7,003 nt of DNA, taken from contig SKPU01000195.1 of assembly GCA_007119335.1 (NCBI GenBank), positions 1 to 7,003 on the forward strand, given 5' to 3'. Below, in pieces: positions 1 to 6,152 of the stretch; position 1 is the stretch's first letter, and each line of letters starts with the position of its first letter. The notes under the pieces were generated by a model, which ran no database searches, was not told where the DNA came from, and was given only the letters and a program-made list of their open reading frames with translations. The position numbers were made by a program, and so were the translations under genes. The stretch comes from Syntrophomonadaceae bacterium (GTDB lineage: Bacteria; Bacillota; Dethiobacteria; DTU022).

Positions 1-966
1 CAGCATTTTTTCACGGATTATTTCGGCGCCCAGTTCACCAAGCAGGGGGAATAGTTCCTTGCCCCTGATCGGAACTCCTAAATGCATAGCCTGCAGCTGC
101 TCCTCCAGGAAGGGGTCGAGTTCTTCAATGACTACAATTTCTTTCACTTTTGAGGCAACCTCGCGGATCAGCGCTTTGGGCAGAGGATAGCTGAAACCGA
201 GCTTTAAAAAGGTGGCATCAGGGAGAACCTCGCGAGCATACTGGTAAGCTACTCCGCTGCAGACTATCCCTAAATCTTCAGAACCGGGTTCAATTCGGTT
301 TAAGGAACTATTTTCAGCTTCTTTCTGCAGGGCGAGCAGGCGATCTTCGACTAAAGGATGGCGCTGCCTCGCAAAACCGGGCAGCATGACGTACTTGGCC
401 GGGTTTTTCTCAAAACCGCCGACCGAATGTTCCCGCCGTTCACCGGGCACCAATGTGCTTCGCGAATGAGAAATACGCGTGGTGGTGCGCAGCATGACCG
501 GGGTGTCAAATCGCTCACTGAGTTCTAAGGCGGCAAGCACATAGTCCCGGGCCTCTTCGCTGTCAGAAGGCTCCAGCAGGGGAATCTTGGCCAGGCGGGC
601 ATAATGACGATTATCCTGTTCGTTTTGTGAGCTGTGCATACCCGGGTCGTCAGCTGTAACAAGCACCAGGCCTCCGCCCACCCCGGTGTAAGACAGGGTT
701 AAAAGTGGGTCGGCAGCGACGTTCACTCCGACATGTTTCATGGTTGCAATGACCCGCGCTCCTTCCATGGAAGCCCCGATAGCTGCCTCCAGGGCGGTTT
801 TTTCATTCGGTGACCAGTTGCAGTCCACTCCCGGGTACTGGCCCAGGTTTTCTAAAATTTCCGTACTCGGGGTCCCCGGGTAAGCGGTTCCCACCGTCAC
901 TCCACCTTCATAGGCTCCAAGGGCAATGGCTTCGTTGCCGGTCATAATTACTCTTTGATCACTCAA
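1..966 (-). CDS. iorA: Indolepyruvate:ferredoxin oxidoreductase, alpha subunit (partial, 3' end outside window)
   Basis: IorA with IorB oxidatively decarboxylates aryl-pyruvates (from Trp, Phe, Tyr) to aryl-acetyl-CoA and reduces ferredoxin in the cytoplasm. The 322 residues visible cover the N-terminal thiamine-pyrophosphate pyrimidine domain and the following transketolase-C-like domain; the family is usually about 600 residues, so the TPP/Mg domain and C-terminal ferredoxin-like [4Fe-4S] part lie beyond base 1. Family blocks seen: GNEAIALGA (10-18), YPGTPSTE (29-36), NEKTALEAA (54-62, with Glu55 probably the cofactor-activating Glu), DDPGMHSSQNEQD (106-118), and VIEELDP near the visible end. 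I chose TTG at 966 over ATG at 945 because the seven extra residues supply the short strand that normally precedes GNEA, and GTGAGG lies 9 bases upstream. The start overlaps the end of the ligase gene by 8 bases, implying translational coupling. An iorB gene may follow outside the window. Confidence 0.93.
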   Translation of the reverse strand, partial: MSDQRVIMTGNEAIALGAYEGGVTVGTAYPGTPSTEILENLGQYPGVDCNWSPNEKTALEAAIGASMEGARVIATMKHVGVNVAADPLLTLSYTGVGGGLVLVTADDPGMHSSQNEQDNRHYARLAKIPLLEPSDSEEARDYVLAALELSERFDTPVMLRTTTRISHSRSTLVPGERREHSVGGFEKNPAKYVMLPGFARQRHPLVEDRLLALQKEAENSSLNRIEPGSEDLGIVCSGVAYQYAREVLPDATFLKLGFSYPLPKALIREVASKVKEIVVIEELDPFLEEQLQAMHLGVPIRGKELFPLLGELGAEIIREKML

Positions 967-2266
967 GACTTTGATCCTCACTTTCTATGATTCGTTTTGC
1001 CTTGCCGGTGGTCCGTTCCAGTGATTTCGGTTCCATCAGTTTGATTCGCGGAGCCATGGAAAGGGTGGAACGCAGGCTCTGTCGAATCCGACTTTCTAGC
1101 GCTTCCAGTTCTCTAAACCTATCTGAAAAACCGCTCTGGGTCAGTTCTACCTGCACCTCTAAATCTTTGATCGAGCCTTTTTTCTTGTGCAGGACTAACT
1201 TGTAGTGTGGAGAAACTTCGCTGAAACCGGCCAGCACTTCTTCAATCTGTGACGGGAATATATTTACCCCCTTGATGATAATCATATCGTCACTGCGCCC
1301 GGTGATGTAGTCCATCCGGCGGTTGGTCCGCCCGCAGGCACAGGGCTCTGCAATCAAACGGGTTATATCACCGGTTCGGTAACGCAGGACCGGGAACCCT
1401 TCTTTAAATAGCGGAGTTAAAACCAGTTCCCCGGTTGAGCCGTCCGGCAAGATTTCCTCGCTTTGGGGGTCGATAATTTCGGGATAATAAAACTCTTCCA
1501 GGATGTGCATGCCTTTAATTTCAGGGCATTCACCGGATATGCCGGGGCCGACCACTTCAGTCAATCCGTAATTAGTGGTGGCTTTGAGGCCCCACTGTTT
1601 TTCAATATCCTCCCGCATAGCCTCAGAAATCGGTTCACCGCCAAAAAGGCCGATCTTTAACTTGAAATCAAGCGGGTCGTAACCCAGGTCGCGGGCTGTT
1701 TCAGCCATGTAAATCGCAAAAGAGGGGGTGCTGACCAGGACATTGGTTTTGAAATCCTGCATCAGCGATAACTGGCGCTCCGTATTACCGCTTGAAAAAG
1801 GAACCACAGTTGCCCCCAGTTTTTCAAGCCCGTAGTGCAGGCCGAAGCCACCGGTAAAAAGGCCGTAACCAAAAGAAATTTGCGCTATATCTGCAGAGGT
1901 TACCCCGGCCATGGCGCAAATCCGGGCTACCGCTTCAGACCAGTTTTCCAGGTCATGACGGGTATAACCGGTCACGATCGGTTTTCCGGTAGTCCCCGAA
2001 GAGGCATGGATCCGTAAAATATCATTTAAGGGCACAGCAGCCATTCCGTAAGGATAAGCTTCCCTTAAATCGTTTTTAGTCGTAAAGGGGACCCGGGAAA
2101 AGCTTTCTGCATCTCTGATGTCTTCCGGCTTCAATCCGGCCCTTTCAAATGCTCGGCGGTAAAAGGGACTGTTTTTGAAAGCGTAGCTAACAGTCTCTTT
2201 AAGGCTGCCGGCCGGATCAAGCGGTTTGGCCGAGCGCTCTACCGCGCTCAGGTGTTTTTTTTGCAT
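959..2266 (-). CDS. paaK: Phenylacetate-CoA ligase (PaaK family, AMP-forming)
   Basis: Cytoplasmic adenylate-forming enzyme joining phenylacetate or a related aryl-acetate to CoA with ATP. The 435-residue length is typical. Motifs in order: phosphate-binding SSGTTGKP (89-96), GGEP (209-212), YGLTE (233-237), RYRTGD (295-300), the hinge and C-domain entry GRSDDMIIIKGVNIFPS (323-339), and C-terminal TTGKAKR, where Lys422 is the likely adenylation lysine. Cys247 with Cys309 and Cys311 (CACGR) may bind zinc, as inferred for related ligases. An in-frame TTG at 2275 touches the AGGAG sequence, so ATG at 2266, 9 bases after it, is the better start. It lies between the ACT-domain gene and iorA; this PaaK/Ior/ACT arrangement is common in anaerobes that ferment aromatic amino acids. 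The exact acyl substrate, and whether it acts towards or away from the thioester in the cell, are inferred rather than seen. Confidence 0.93.
   Translation of the reverse strand: MQKKHLSAVERSAKPLDPAGSLKETVSYAFKNSPFYRRAFERAGLKPEDIRDAESFSRVPFTTKNDLREAYPYGMAAVPLNDILRIHASSGTTGKPIVTGYTRHDLENWSEAVARICAMAGVTSADIAQISFGYGLFTGGFGLHYGLEKLGATVVPFSSGNTERQLSLMQDFKTNVLVSTPSFAIYMAETARDLGYDPLDFKLKIGLFGGEPISEAMREDIEKQWGLKATTNYGLTEVVGPGISGECPEIKGMHILEEFYYPEIIDPQSEEILPDGSTGELVLTPLFKEGFPVLRYRTGDITRLIAEPCACGRTNRRMDYITGRSDDMIIIKGVNIFPSQIEEVLAGFSEVSPHYKLVLHKKKGSIKDLEVQVELTQSGFSDRFRELEALESRIRQSLRSTLSMAPRIKLMEPKSLERTTGKAKRIIESEDQSLE
976..981 (-). promoter_or_regulatory. Ribosome binding site deciding the iorA TTG start
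   Basis: On the minus strand GTGAGG ends 9 bases before TTG at 966. The alternative ATG at 945 has only a weak AGAG upstream. The site lies inside the end of the upstream ligase gene. Confidence 0.6.
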
Positions 2267-2275
2267 TGCTATCAA

Positions 2276-2280
2276 CTCCT
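2276..2280 (-). promoter_or_regulatory. Ribosome binding site of paaK
   Basis: AGGAG on the minus strand, 9 bases before ATG at 2266. It directly abuts the in-frame TTG at 2275, which rules out that longer start. Confidence 0.65.
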
Positions 2281-2301
2281 AAGTCTGCAATTGGCAGTAT
2301 T

Positions 2302-2730
2302 TTAAAATGAGTAGATGCGCTCTCCGTCGACAATCGGTACATTGTGTTTCTTGAGCACTTCCAGGGCATCCTCGATTCGTTCCACGCGCATCATAATGAT
2401 TGCATTCGTGGTTGGTTTTTCGATAAAAGAATAAAGATATTCGATGTTAATCCCCGCCTCCTGTAAATAGTTGAGCACCTTGGCCAGGCCGCCCGGGGTG
2501 TCGGGGACTTCCATGGCAATGACTTCGGTTACAGTAGCCATAATGCCCTTATTTTTAAGTTCGTCAATAGCCTGGTCCGGTTTATCAACAATCAGGCGCA
2601 GGATACCGAAGTCTGAGGTATCGGCAATTGAAAGGCCGCGGATATTAATCTTTGCCTCGCCCAAAACCTGGGCTACCCGCACTAACCGCCCCGATTTATT
2701 CTCCAGGAAAACAGAAATTTGTTTAATCAT
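2302..2730 (-). CDS. Tandem ACT-domain protein, probable amino-acid sensor
   Basis: The 142-residue protein consists almost entirely of two ACT domains, about residues 1-68 (beginning IKQISVFLENKSGRL) and 70-142 (beginning AMEVPDTPGGLAKVL). Each has the ligand-loop Gly pattern (NKSGRL, DTPGGL) followed by a helix and a strand. No catalytic domain and no DNA-binding segment are visible. ACT domains bind amino acids at their interfaces, and tandem-ACT proteins of this size are commonly encoded beside paaK and ior genes, so an allosteric or sensing role for aromatic amino acids or their derivatives is a reasonable inference; the ligand and the target are unknown. The start is firm: ATG follows AGGAGG at normal spacing. 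It is the first gene of the minus-strand operon, with 35 bases between its stop and the ligase start. Confidence 0.88.
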   Translation of the reverse strand: MIKQISVFLENKSGRLVRVAQVLGEAKINIRGLSIADTSDFGILRLIVDKPDQAIDELKNKGIMATVTEVIAMEVPDTPGGLAKVLNYLQEAGINIEYLYSFIEKPTTNAIIMMRVERIEDALEVLKKHNVPIVDGERIYSF

Positions 2731-2888
2731 CTTAACTCTCCTCCTTTTTATAGCTCTAAACTAGAACGAGCGTTTATCAGTGATTTGCGGTGTTTTGCTT
2801 TCACTGAGGTGAGTAATCTTCGGTTCAAGCTGCCTGTATAAAATAAATATTTTTCGATGAAGCGCTAGACCGATCATAATTAGTGACC

Positions 2889-2904
2889 TGAACTCTATAG
2901 TTCA
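2889..2904. repeat. Perfect inverted repeat TGAACT-CTAT-AGTTCA, candidate operator
   Basis: Two perfect 6-base arms separated by 4 bases in the divergent intergenic region, about 160 bases before the ACT gene start and 160 before the radical SAM gene start. The size and symmetry suit a dimeric repressor or activator site, but no regulator gene is present in the window. Confidence 0.4.
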
Positions 2905-2909
2905 ATAAG

Positions 2910-2929
2910 GAGCACTTGATTTCCTGCTC
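2910..2929. repeat. Inverted repeat GAGCA-10-TGCTC
   Basis: Five-base arms with a 10-base spacer, only 5 bases after the 2889-2904 repeat. Another pairing (CTTGA with TCAAG) overlaps it. No U-run follows on either strand at the right place, so it is not a clear terminator; it may be part of the same regulatory site. Confidence 0.25.
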
Positions 2930-3006
2930 AAGCCCTTTCAAAAAAGCAAAAACAGGGGCCATTAATGATGCAGAAATATTTATAGCTCGGTCTTTTGCAG
3001 GCCTGC

Positions 3007-3035
3007 TTGCCAGTTTGGCCGATCAATGTTATATA
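3007..3035 (+). promoter_or_regulatory. Sigma-A-type promoter for the radical SAM gene
   Basis: TTGCCA (3007-3012, 5 of 6 to consensus) and TATATA (3030-3035) are separated by 17 bases; TATAGT at 3032-3037 is an alternative -10 with 19-base spacing. Transcription would begin near 3042, leaving a leader of about 20 bases before the GTG start at 3062. The promoter spans the upstream ATG at 3026, which argues against that start. Confidence 0.6.
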
Positions 3036-3049
3036 GTTATTTAAGAAGT

Positions 3050-3057
3050 GAGGTGAT
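3050..3057 (+). promoter_or_regulatory. Ribosome binding site deciding the GTG start of the radical SAM gene
   Basis: GAGGTGAT is an 8-base match to the anti-Shine-Dalgarno complement; its GAGG core is 8 bases before GTG at 3062. Confidence 0.7.
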
Positions 3058-3061
3058 TAAG

Positions 3062-3982
3062 GTGTTTAAGCGCGGAAAAAAACAGGCCGGCCCTTTTTAT
3101 CTGCAGATGTCCCCGCAGGAGCGTTCTGAACGAATCAGCCGGTTTTACCGGATTTTAAACAGCTGTACCATCTGTCCTCATCGGTGCCAGGTGAACCGCC
3201 TGCAGGGTGAAACCGGGCAGTGCCGGGTTACTGCAGACCTCTATATAAGCAGCGCCGGTCCTCACTTCGGTGAGGAACAAGAACTGGTCGGACGTGGTGG
3301 ATCAGGGACAATTTTTTTTACAAACTGCAACCTGAGCTGTGTATACTGCCAGAATTGGACGATCAGCCAGGGCCTTGAAACCGAGCGGGTCAGCACTATA
3401 GAAGAACTTGCCGCGACTATGCTTCGCCTCGAGGCGGGCGGGTGCAGCAACATAAACCTGGTCAGTCCGACCCCCTACCTTTACCAGATCACGGCTGCAA
3501 TAGATCGGGCTGCCAGGGATGGCTTAAGCCTGCCCATAGTTTATAATTGCGGCGGGTATGAATCGGTGCAGACGCTGCGTACTCTGGAGGGGTTTATTGA
3601 TATTTATATGCCCGATGCAAAATACGGTTCAGACCGCGAGGGCGAAATCTATTCCGGCGCCGCAGATTATTTCACCAGGCTTCGGGAAGGGTTAAAGGAA
3701 ATGCAGCATCAGGTTGGTGATTTAAAGGTTGAATCAGATGGCCTGGCCAGCCGCGGGCTTTTGGTCCGCCACCTGATTTTACCGGAAGACTTATCGGGTA
3801 GCGAAAATGTAGCCCGCATGATCAGGGAGGAAGTGTCGGCAAACTGTGCTGTCAACGTAATGGGCCAGTACTACCCGGCTCACCGGGCATCTGAATATCC
3901 GCCACTCAAACGCCGCATCACCGCCCGGGAATTTAATTACGCCCGTGAAGCTTTTCGCGAGGCAGGCCTGCGCCTGCTCTGA
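3062..3982 (+). CDS. PflX-type radical SAM protein (pyruvate formate-lyase activating enzyme-like)
   Basis: The 306-residue protein has the radical SAM cluster motif CNLSCVYCQN (Cys89, Cys93, Cys96), which binds the [4Fe-4S] cluster that cleaves S-adenosylmethionine. Upstream lies a second cysteine set (Cys35, Cys38, Cys42, Cys54; CTICPHRC then GQC) that could hold an auxiliary cluster. Later blocks VYNCGGYES, DIYMPDAKYG, RGLLVRHLILP and MGQYYPAHRA match the PflX branch (COG1313 type) of glycyl-radical-activase-like proteins, whose reaction is not established. GTG at 3062 is preferred to ATG at 3026 because of the strong GAGGTGAT and because the promoter overlaps the longer start. No glycyl radical enzyme or other obvious substrate protein is encoded nearby; thioredoxin follows after 124 bases with its own promoter. 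It is probably cytoplasmic and oxygen-sensitive. The family call is firm, the function open. Confidence 0.88.
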   Translation: MFKRGKKQAGPFYLQMSPQERSERISRFYRILNSCTICPHRCQVNRLQGETGQCRVTADLYISSAGPHFGEEQELVGRGGSGTIFFTNCNLSCVYCQNWTISQGLETERVSTIEELAATMLRLEAGGCSNINLVSPTPYLYQITAAIDRAARDGLSLPIVYNCGGYESVQTLRTLEGFIDIYMPDAKYGSDREGEIYSGAADYFTRLREGLKEMQHQVGDLKVESDGLASRGLLVRHLILPEDLSGSENVARMIREEVSANCAVNVMGQYYPAHRASEYPPLKRRITAREFNYAREAFREAGLRLL

Positions 3983-4006
3983 ATCTAAATAAGCATATCG
4001 ATTTGG

Positions 4007-4036
4007 TTGATTTTGTTTGGTTCCCTGGTGTAGAAT
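4007..4036 (+). promoter_or_regulatory. Candidate sigma-A promoter of the thioredoxin gene
   Basis: TTGATT (4007-4012) and TAGAAT (4031-4036) with an 18-base spacer, in the gap after the radical SAM gene. Start of transcription near 4043 would give a leader of about 64 bases. Confidence 0.5.
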
Positions 4037-4106
4037 GAAAGTAAGTCACCGCTAATAGATTTATGTGATGAAAAGAATACCAGATAACAGAAGGAGGAAA
4101 TTAGAT

Positions 4107-4433
4107 ATGGCTGGAGCAGTAATGGAAATTAATGAAGACAAGTTTGACGGAGAGGTAATGCAGGAATCACTACCGGTTCTGGTTGATTTTTGGGCTCCCT
4201 GGTGCGGACCCTGTAAAATGCTTGGGCCGGTTCTTGAAGAGATCGCCGCAGCTAATGAAGGTCGCTTGAAAGTGGTCAAGTTAAATGTTGATGAGAATCA
4301 GAACCTGGCTCAGAAATATGAAGTAATGAGCATTCCGACCATGTTTTTATTTAAAAATGGGCAGGTCGTAGATAGCTTCATGGGAGCGATGAACAAGCAA
4401 ACGCTCACTGAAAAAGTCGAGCAGCATATTTAA
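4107..4433 (+). CDS. trxA: Thioredoxin
   Basis: A 108-residue single-domain thioredoxin, the standard length, acting as cytoplasmic dithiol-disulfide reductant. Seen: active site WCGPCK (Cys33 and Cys36), the buried Asp27 in the VDFWAPW strand, and cis-Pro77 in SIPT, all as in classical bacterial thioredoxins. There is no signal peptide or membrane segment. The reading frame is open back to an ATG at 4065, but ATG at 4107 is preceded by AGGAGG at good spacing and gives the usual N-terminus. It sits between the radical SAM gene and the EF-Tu-like gene, with its own candidate promoter and a possible terminator after it, so it is probably transcribed alone or by read-through. No thioredoxin reductase gene is in the window. 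Confidence 0.95.
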   Translation: MAGAVMEINEDKFDGEVMQESLPVLVDFWAPWCGPCKMLGPVLEEIAAANEGRLKVVKLNVDENQNLAQKYEVMSIPTMFLFKNGQVVDSFMGAMNKQTLTEKVEQHI

Positions 4434-4441
4434 TGATGCTC

Positions 4442-4474
4442 CCGCTCTTGAAGTGATGAGCGGTCCATATTTTT
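4442..4474 (+). terminator. Possible weak terminator after thioredoxin
   Basis: Perfect 6-base GC-rich arms CCGCTC (4442-4447) and GAGCGG (4458-4463) with a 10-base loop, starting 9 bases after the thioredoxin stop. The T-run (4470-4474) is short and 6 bases from the stem, so termination may be incomplete. Confidence 0.4.
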
Positions 4475-4509
4475 GGATCTGGAATAAGCTTTTCAAACGG
4501 TCGTTTTTA

Positions 4510-4528
4510 AAGTTCAAGGTGGGAACTT
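4510..4528. repeat. Inverted repeat AAGTTC-7-GAACTT
   Basis: Perfect 6-base arms around a 7-base spacer, about 100 bases before the EF-Tu-like gene. It could be an operator or a leader hairpin. A weak promoter-like pair TTGGAA (4527-4532) and TTAGAA (4550-4555), 17 bases apart, overlaps its right arm. Confidence 0.3.
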
Positions 4529-4605
4529 GGAAGATCGGTGCAGAAATTTTTAGAAGCGGGAAGGATAGTAGCTTCCGAATGGCGAATAACATTAAAAATA
4601 TTCCG

Positions 4606-4611
4606 AAAGGA
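4606..4611 (+). promoter_or_regulatory. Ribosome binding site of the EF-Tu-like gene
   Basis: AAAGGA lies 13 bases before ATG at 4625 and 4 bases before TTG at 4616; it is the only good site here, so it leaves the choice between these two starts open. Confidence 0.4.
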
Positions 4612-4624
4612 TGTGTTGTTAGCC

Positions 4625-4876
4625 ATGGAACGACAGGCGATCGGCCAGGTTACACATTATTACAGCAAAATCGGGGTGGCAATTCTTCAATTGGATAGCC
4701 CCCTGGCAGTAGGAGATTTGCTCGCCTTTGTCGGATCAACTACTGATCTGGAGCAAGAGGTCAAGTCCATACAGGTAGAACACAAAAATATTGATCAAGC
4801 CAAAGCGGGCGACCTGGTCGGCCTGAAAGTCAAAGATAAAGTTAGAGAAGGCGATACGGTTTACAAGTTAACCTGA
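4625..4876 (+). CDS. Stand-alone translation elongation factor-like protein (EF-Tu domain II type)
   Basis: An 83-residue cytoplasmic protein resembling only the second, beta-barrel domain of EF-Tu and related GTPases. The pattern VGDLLAFVGSTTDLEQEVKS, then IQVEHKNIDQAKAGDLVGLKV and VREGDTVYKL, mirrors the domain II run in which a glycine-rich turn, a repeated beta strand and an AxAGDxVGL element occur. There is no GTP-binding domain (no P-loop, no NKxD), so it cannot be a translational GTPase. Small proteins of this kind are known in archaea and anaerobic bacteria as 'translation elongation factor-like', without an established role. ATG at 4625 is chosen, with AAAGGA 13 bases upstream; TTG at 4616 (three more residues) has tighter spacing to the same site and is possible. 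A longer reading back to 4538 has no homology-like N-terminus. It probably shares a transcript with azlCD, 32 bases downstream. Confidence 0.8.
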   Translation: MERQAIGQVTHYYSKIGVAILQLDSPLAVGDLLAFVGSTTDLEQEVKSIQVEHKNIDQAKAGDLVGLKVKDKVREGDTVYKLT

Positions 4877-4908
4877 TAAAAATTTACTAATTTACAACAG
4901 GTGATTAG

Positions 4909-5769
4909 TTGGTAGATAGAAATGATCAAAAGAAGCGGCCCTCCACCAGGAGCGAAGAAGAGCAAAACTTTGGTTATGCCAGCGCAAAAGGAGGGCCTCA
5001 TTCTGATCAAAATAATTATTATAACCAGGCCCTGACCGGAATGGTCAGGGCTATTCCGATCATCCTCGGTTATTTACCGATCGGTTTGGCTTTCGGAGTC
5101 CTTGCTTCTACTGCAGGATTAAGCATTTACAGTGCTCTGGCCATGTCCGTGTTTGTTTTTGCCGGGTCGGCACAGTTAATCGCAGTCGGCTTGATTGACG
5201 GCGGTGCAGGGCTGGCCGTCATAACGACCACTGTATTCCTGGTCAACCTGCGCCATATGTTGATGAGCGCCTACTTAGCGCCCCACCTGCGCTATTTAAG
5301 ACCTTTAGAGCAGGCCTTTTTCAGCTATGAAATAACTGATGAATCATTTGCCCTGCATTCAGTGCACTTCCGCCGAAAAGGGAGGCCCCCCAAAGCTGAA
5401 CTTTTTGCCCTCAACCATTCAGCCCATCTGGCCTGGATTGCAGGAACTTTACTGGGCGCATGGGTCGGAGTCAGCCTGACTTTTGATACAAAAATGTTTG
5501 GTATTGATTATGTCCTTCCGGCGATGTTTATTGCCCTTCTGGTCATGCAGATCGAAAATTACCGTCATGTTGTCATAGCTGTAATCGCAGCAGCACTCGG
5601 CTTGATCTTTTTCCTCTCCGGATTTGATCAACTCTACATAATCTTAGCCACAGTGATCGCCGCGACAATCGGTGCCTTCTGGAAACAGAAACCGGGCTAC
5701 ACAGGGCGGCTTCCGGAAGATTCAAGCAACCCGGCCGACTCGAAAGAAGGGGAAAATTGCAATGACTGA
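4909..5769 (+). CDS. azlC: AzlC family branched-chain amino acid export permease
   Basis: Large subunit of the AzlCD exporter, an inner-membrane protein that with AzlD exports branched-chain amino acids or analogues. The 286 residues hold several hydrophobic segments from about residue 47 on. Family features seen: RAIPIILGYLPIGLAFGVLA, the SVFVFAGSAQLIAVGL stretch, VFLVNLRHMLMSAYLAPHL, the FFSYEITDESFAL loop, and HSAHLAWIAGTLLGAW. The start is TTG at 4909, the first start after an in-frame TAG, with GGTGAT immediately upstream; the next in-frame ATG is codon 45, at the edge of the first membrane segment and without a proper site. The result is an unusually long polar N-terminus (about 44 residues rich in Asn, Gln, Lys, Ser and Glu). 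The stop overlaps the azlD start by 8 bases, as expected for a coupled pair. Confidence 0.92.
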   Translation: MVDRNDQKKRPSTRSEEEQNFGYASAKGGPHSDQNNYYNQALTGMVRAIPIILGYLPIGLAFGVLASTAGLSIYSALAMSVFVFAGSAQLIAVGLIDGGAGLAVITTTVFLVNLRHMLMSAYLAPHLRYLRPLEQAFFSYEITDESFALHSVHFRRKGRPPKAELFALNHSAHLAWIAGTLLGAWVGVSLTFDTKMFGIDYVLPAMFIALLVMQIENYRHVVIAVIAAALGLIFFLSGFDQLYIILATVIAATIGAFWKQKPGYTGRLPEDSSNPADSKEGENCND

Positions 5770-6100
5770 TCCGGGCGCCTCTGAGATGATTATCCTGATC
5801 CTTCTTATGTCTGTTGTTACATACCTGCCCCGGGCTCTGCCTGTTTTGCTGCTGTCCAGGCGGCAGCTGCCTGAGCCGGTGGTGCGCTGGTTATCCTATG
5901 TCCCGGTGGCAGTTTTAGCCGCTCTGCTTGCTCCGGCTCTTTTTGTGTCGCAAGGGGCGCTTACCCTCGATCTTGCTTCAAACCCTGCATTCTGGGTCTC
6001 CATTCCCGTCTTTGGCGTAGCAATTATCACCCGCAATCTCTTTGCCACGGTCCTGACCGGCATGGCTTTGATCGCCCTGGTTAGGTACTTTCTCTCCTGA
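5762..6100 (+). CDS. azlD: AzlD family branched-chain amino acid export subunit
   Basis: Small membrane partner of AzlC, needed for export of branched-chain amino acids. The 112 residues carry hydrophobic segments at roughly 9-28, 45-60 and 75-110 with the family's TYLPRALPVLLLSRR near the first segment and WLSYVPVAVLAALLAPAL after it. An open frame runs back to 5672, but ATG at 5762 gives the typical length, follows GAAGGGG at about 9 bases, and overlaps the azlC stop as ATGACTGA. No terminator is obvious after it; the nearest candidates are the AT-rich palindromes at 6153-6185. Confidence 0.93.
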   Translation: MTDPGASEMIILILLMSVVTYLPRALPVLLLSRRQLPEPVVRWLSYVPVAVLAALLAPALFVSQGALTLDLASNPAFWVSIPVFGVAIITRNLFATVLTGMALIALVRYFLS

Positions 6101-6152
6101 TTTTACCTTGAATATAATTCTATTCATGCCCTTAAGCAGCTCAGGAAACCAT

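Larger units (their letters stand above)
2731..3061. other. Divergent intergenic region between the ACT/paaK/iorA operon and the radical SAM gene
   Basis: This 331-base, AT-rich stretch holds the control signals of two divergent transcripts. Seen: a plus-strand promoter (3007-3035), a 16-base inverted repeat (2889-2904), a longer imperfect one (2910-2929), a TCAC-4-GTGA repeat near 2801-2812 and the palindrome GCAGGCCTGC (2997-3006). I found no convincing -35/-10 pair for the minus-strand operon; the closest A/T-rich candidate, TATACA on the minus strand at about 2833-2840, lacks a good -35. No open reading frame here looks real, and no T-box or other riboswitch signature was recognised. Confidence 0.6.

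Noticed and set aside
987..2017. Plus-strand open frames across the paaK gene
   Set aside because: They lie antisense to a full-length PaaK with all family motifs; the translations look like nothing known.
2731..2880. T-box or amino-acid riboswitch in front of the ACT gene
   Set aside because: An amino-acid-related operon made this worth looking for, but no T-box antiterminator sequence and no terminator with a T-run were found.
2910..2950. Intrinsic terminator in the divergent region
   Set aside because: The stem is only 5 base pairs and the neighbouring A-run (T-run on the minus strand) is on the wrong side for a minus-strand terminator; no gene ends here.
3026..3061. ATG at 3026 as the start of the radical SAM gene
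   Set aside because: It falls within the predicted promoter spacer and lacks a ribosome binding site, whereas GTG at 3062 has a near-perfect one.
4453..4698. Open frame of 81 codons between thioredoxin and the EF-Tu-like gene
   Set aside because: It has no good ribosome binding site, begins inside the possible terminator stem, resembles no family, and overlaps the well-supported EF-Tu-like gene in another frame.
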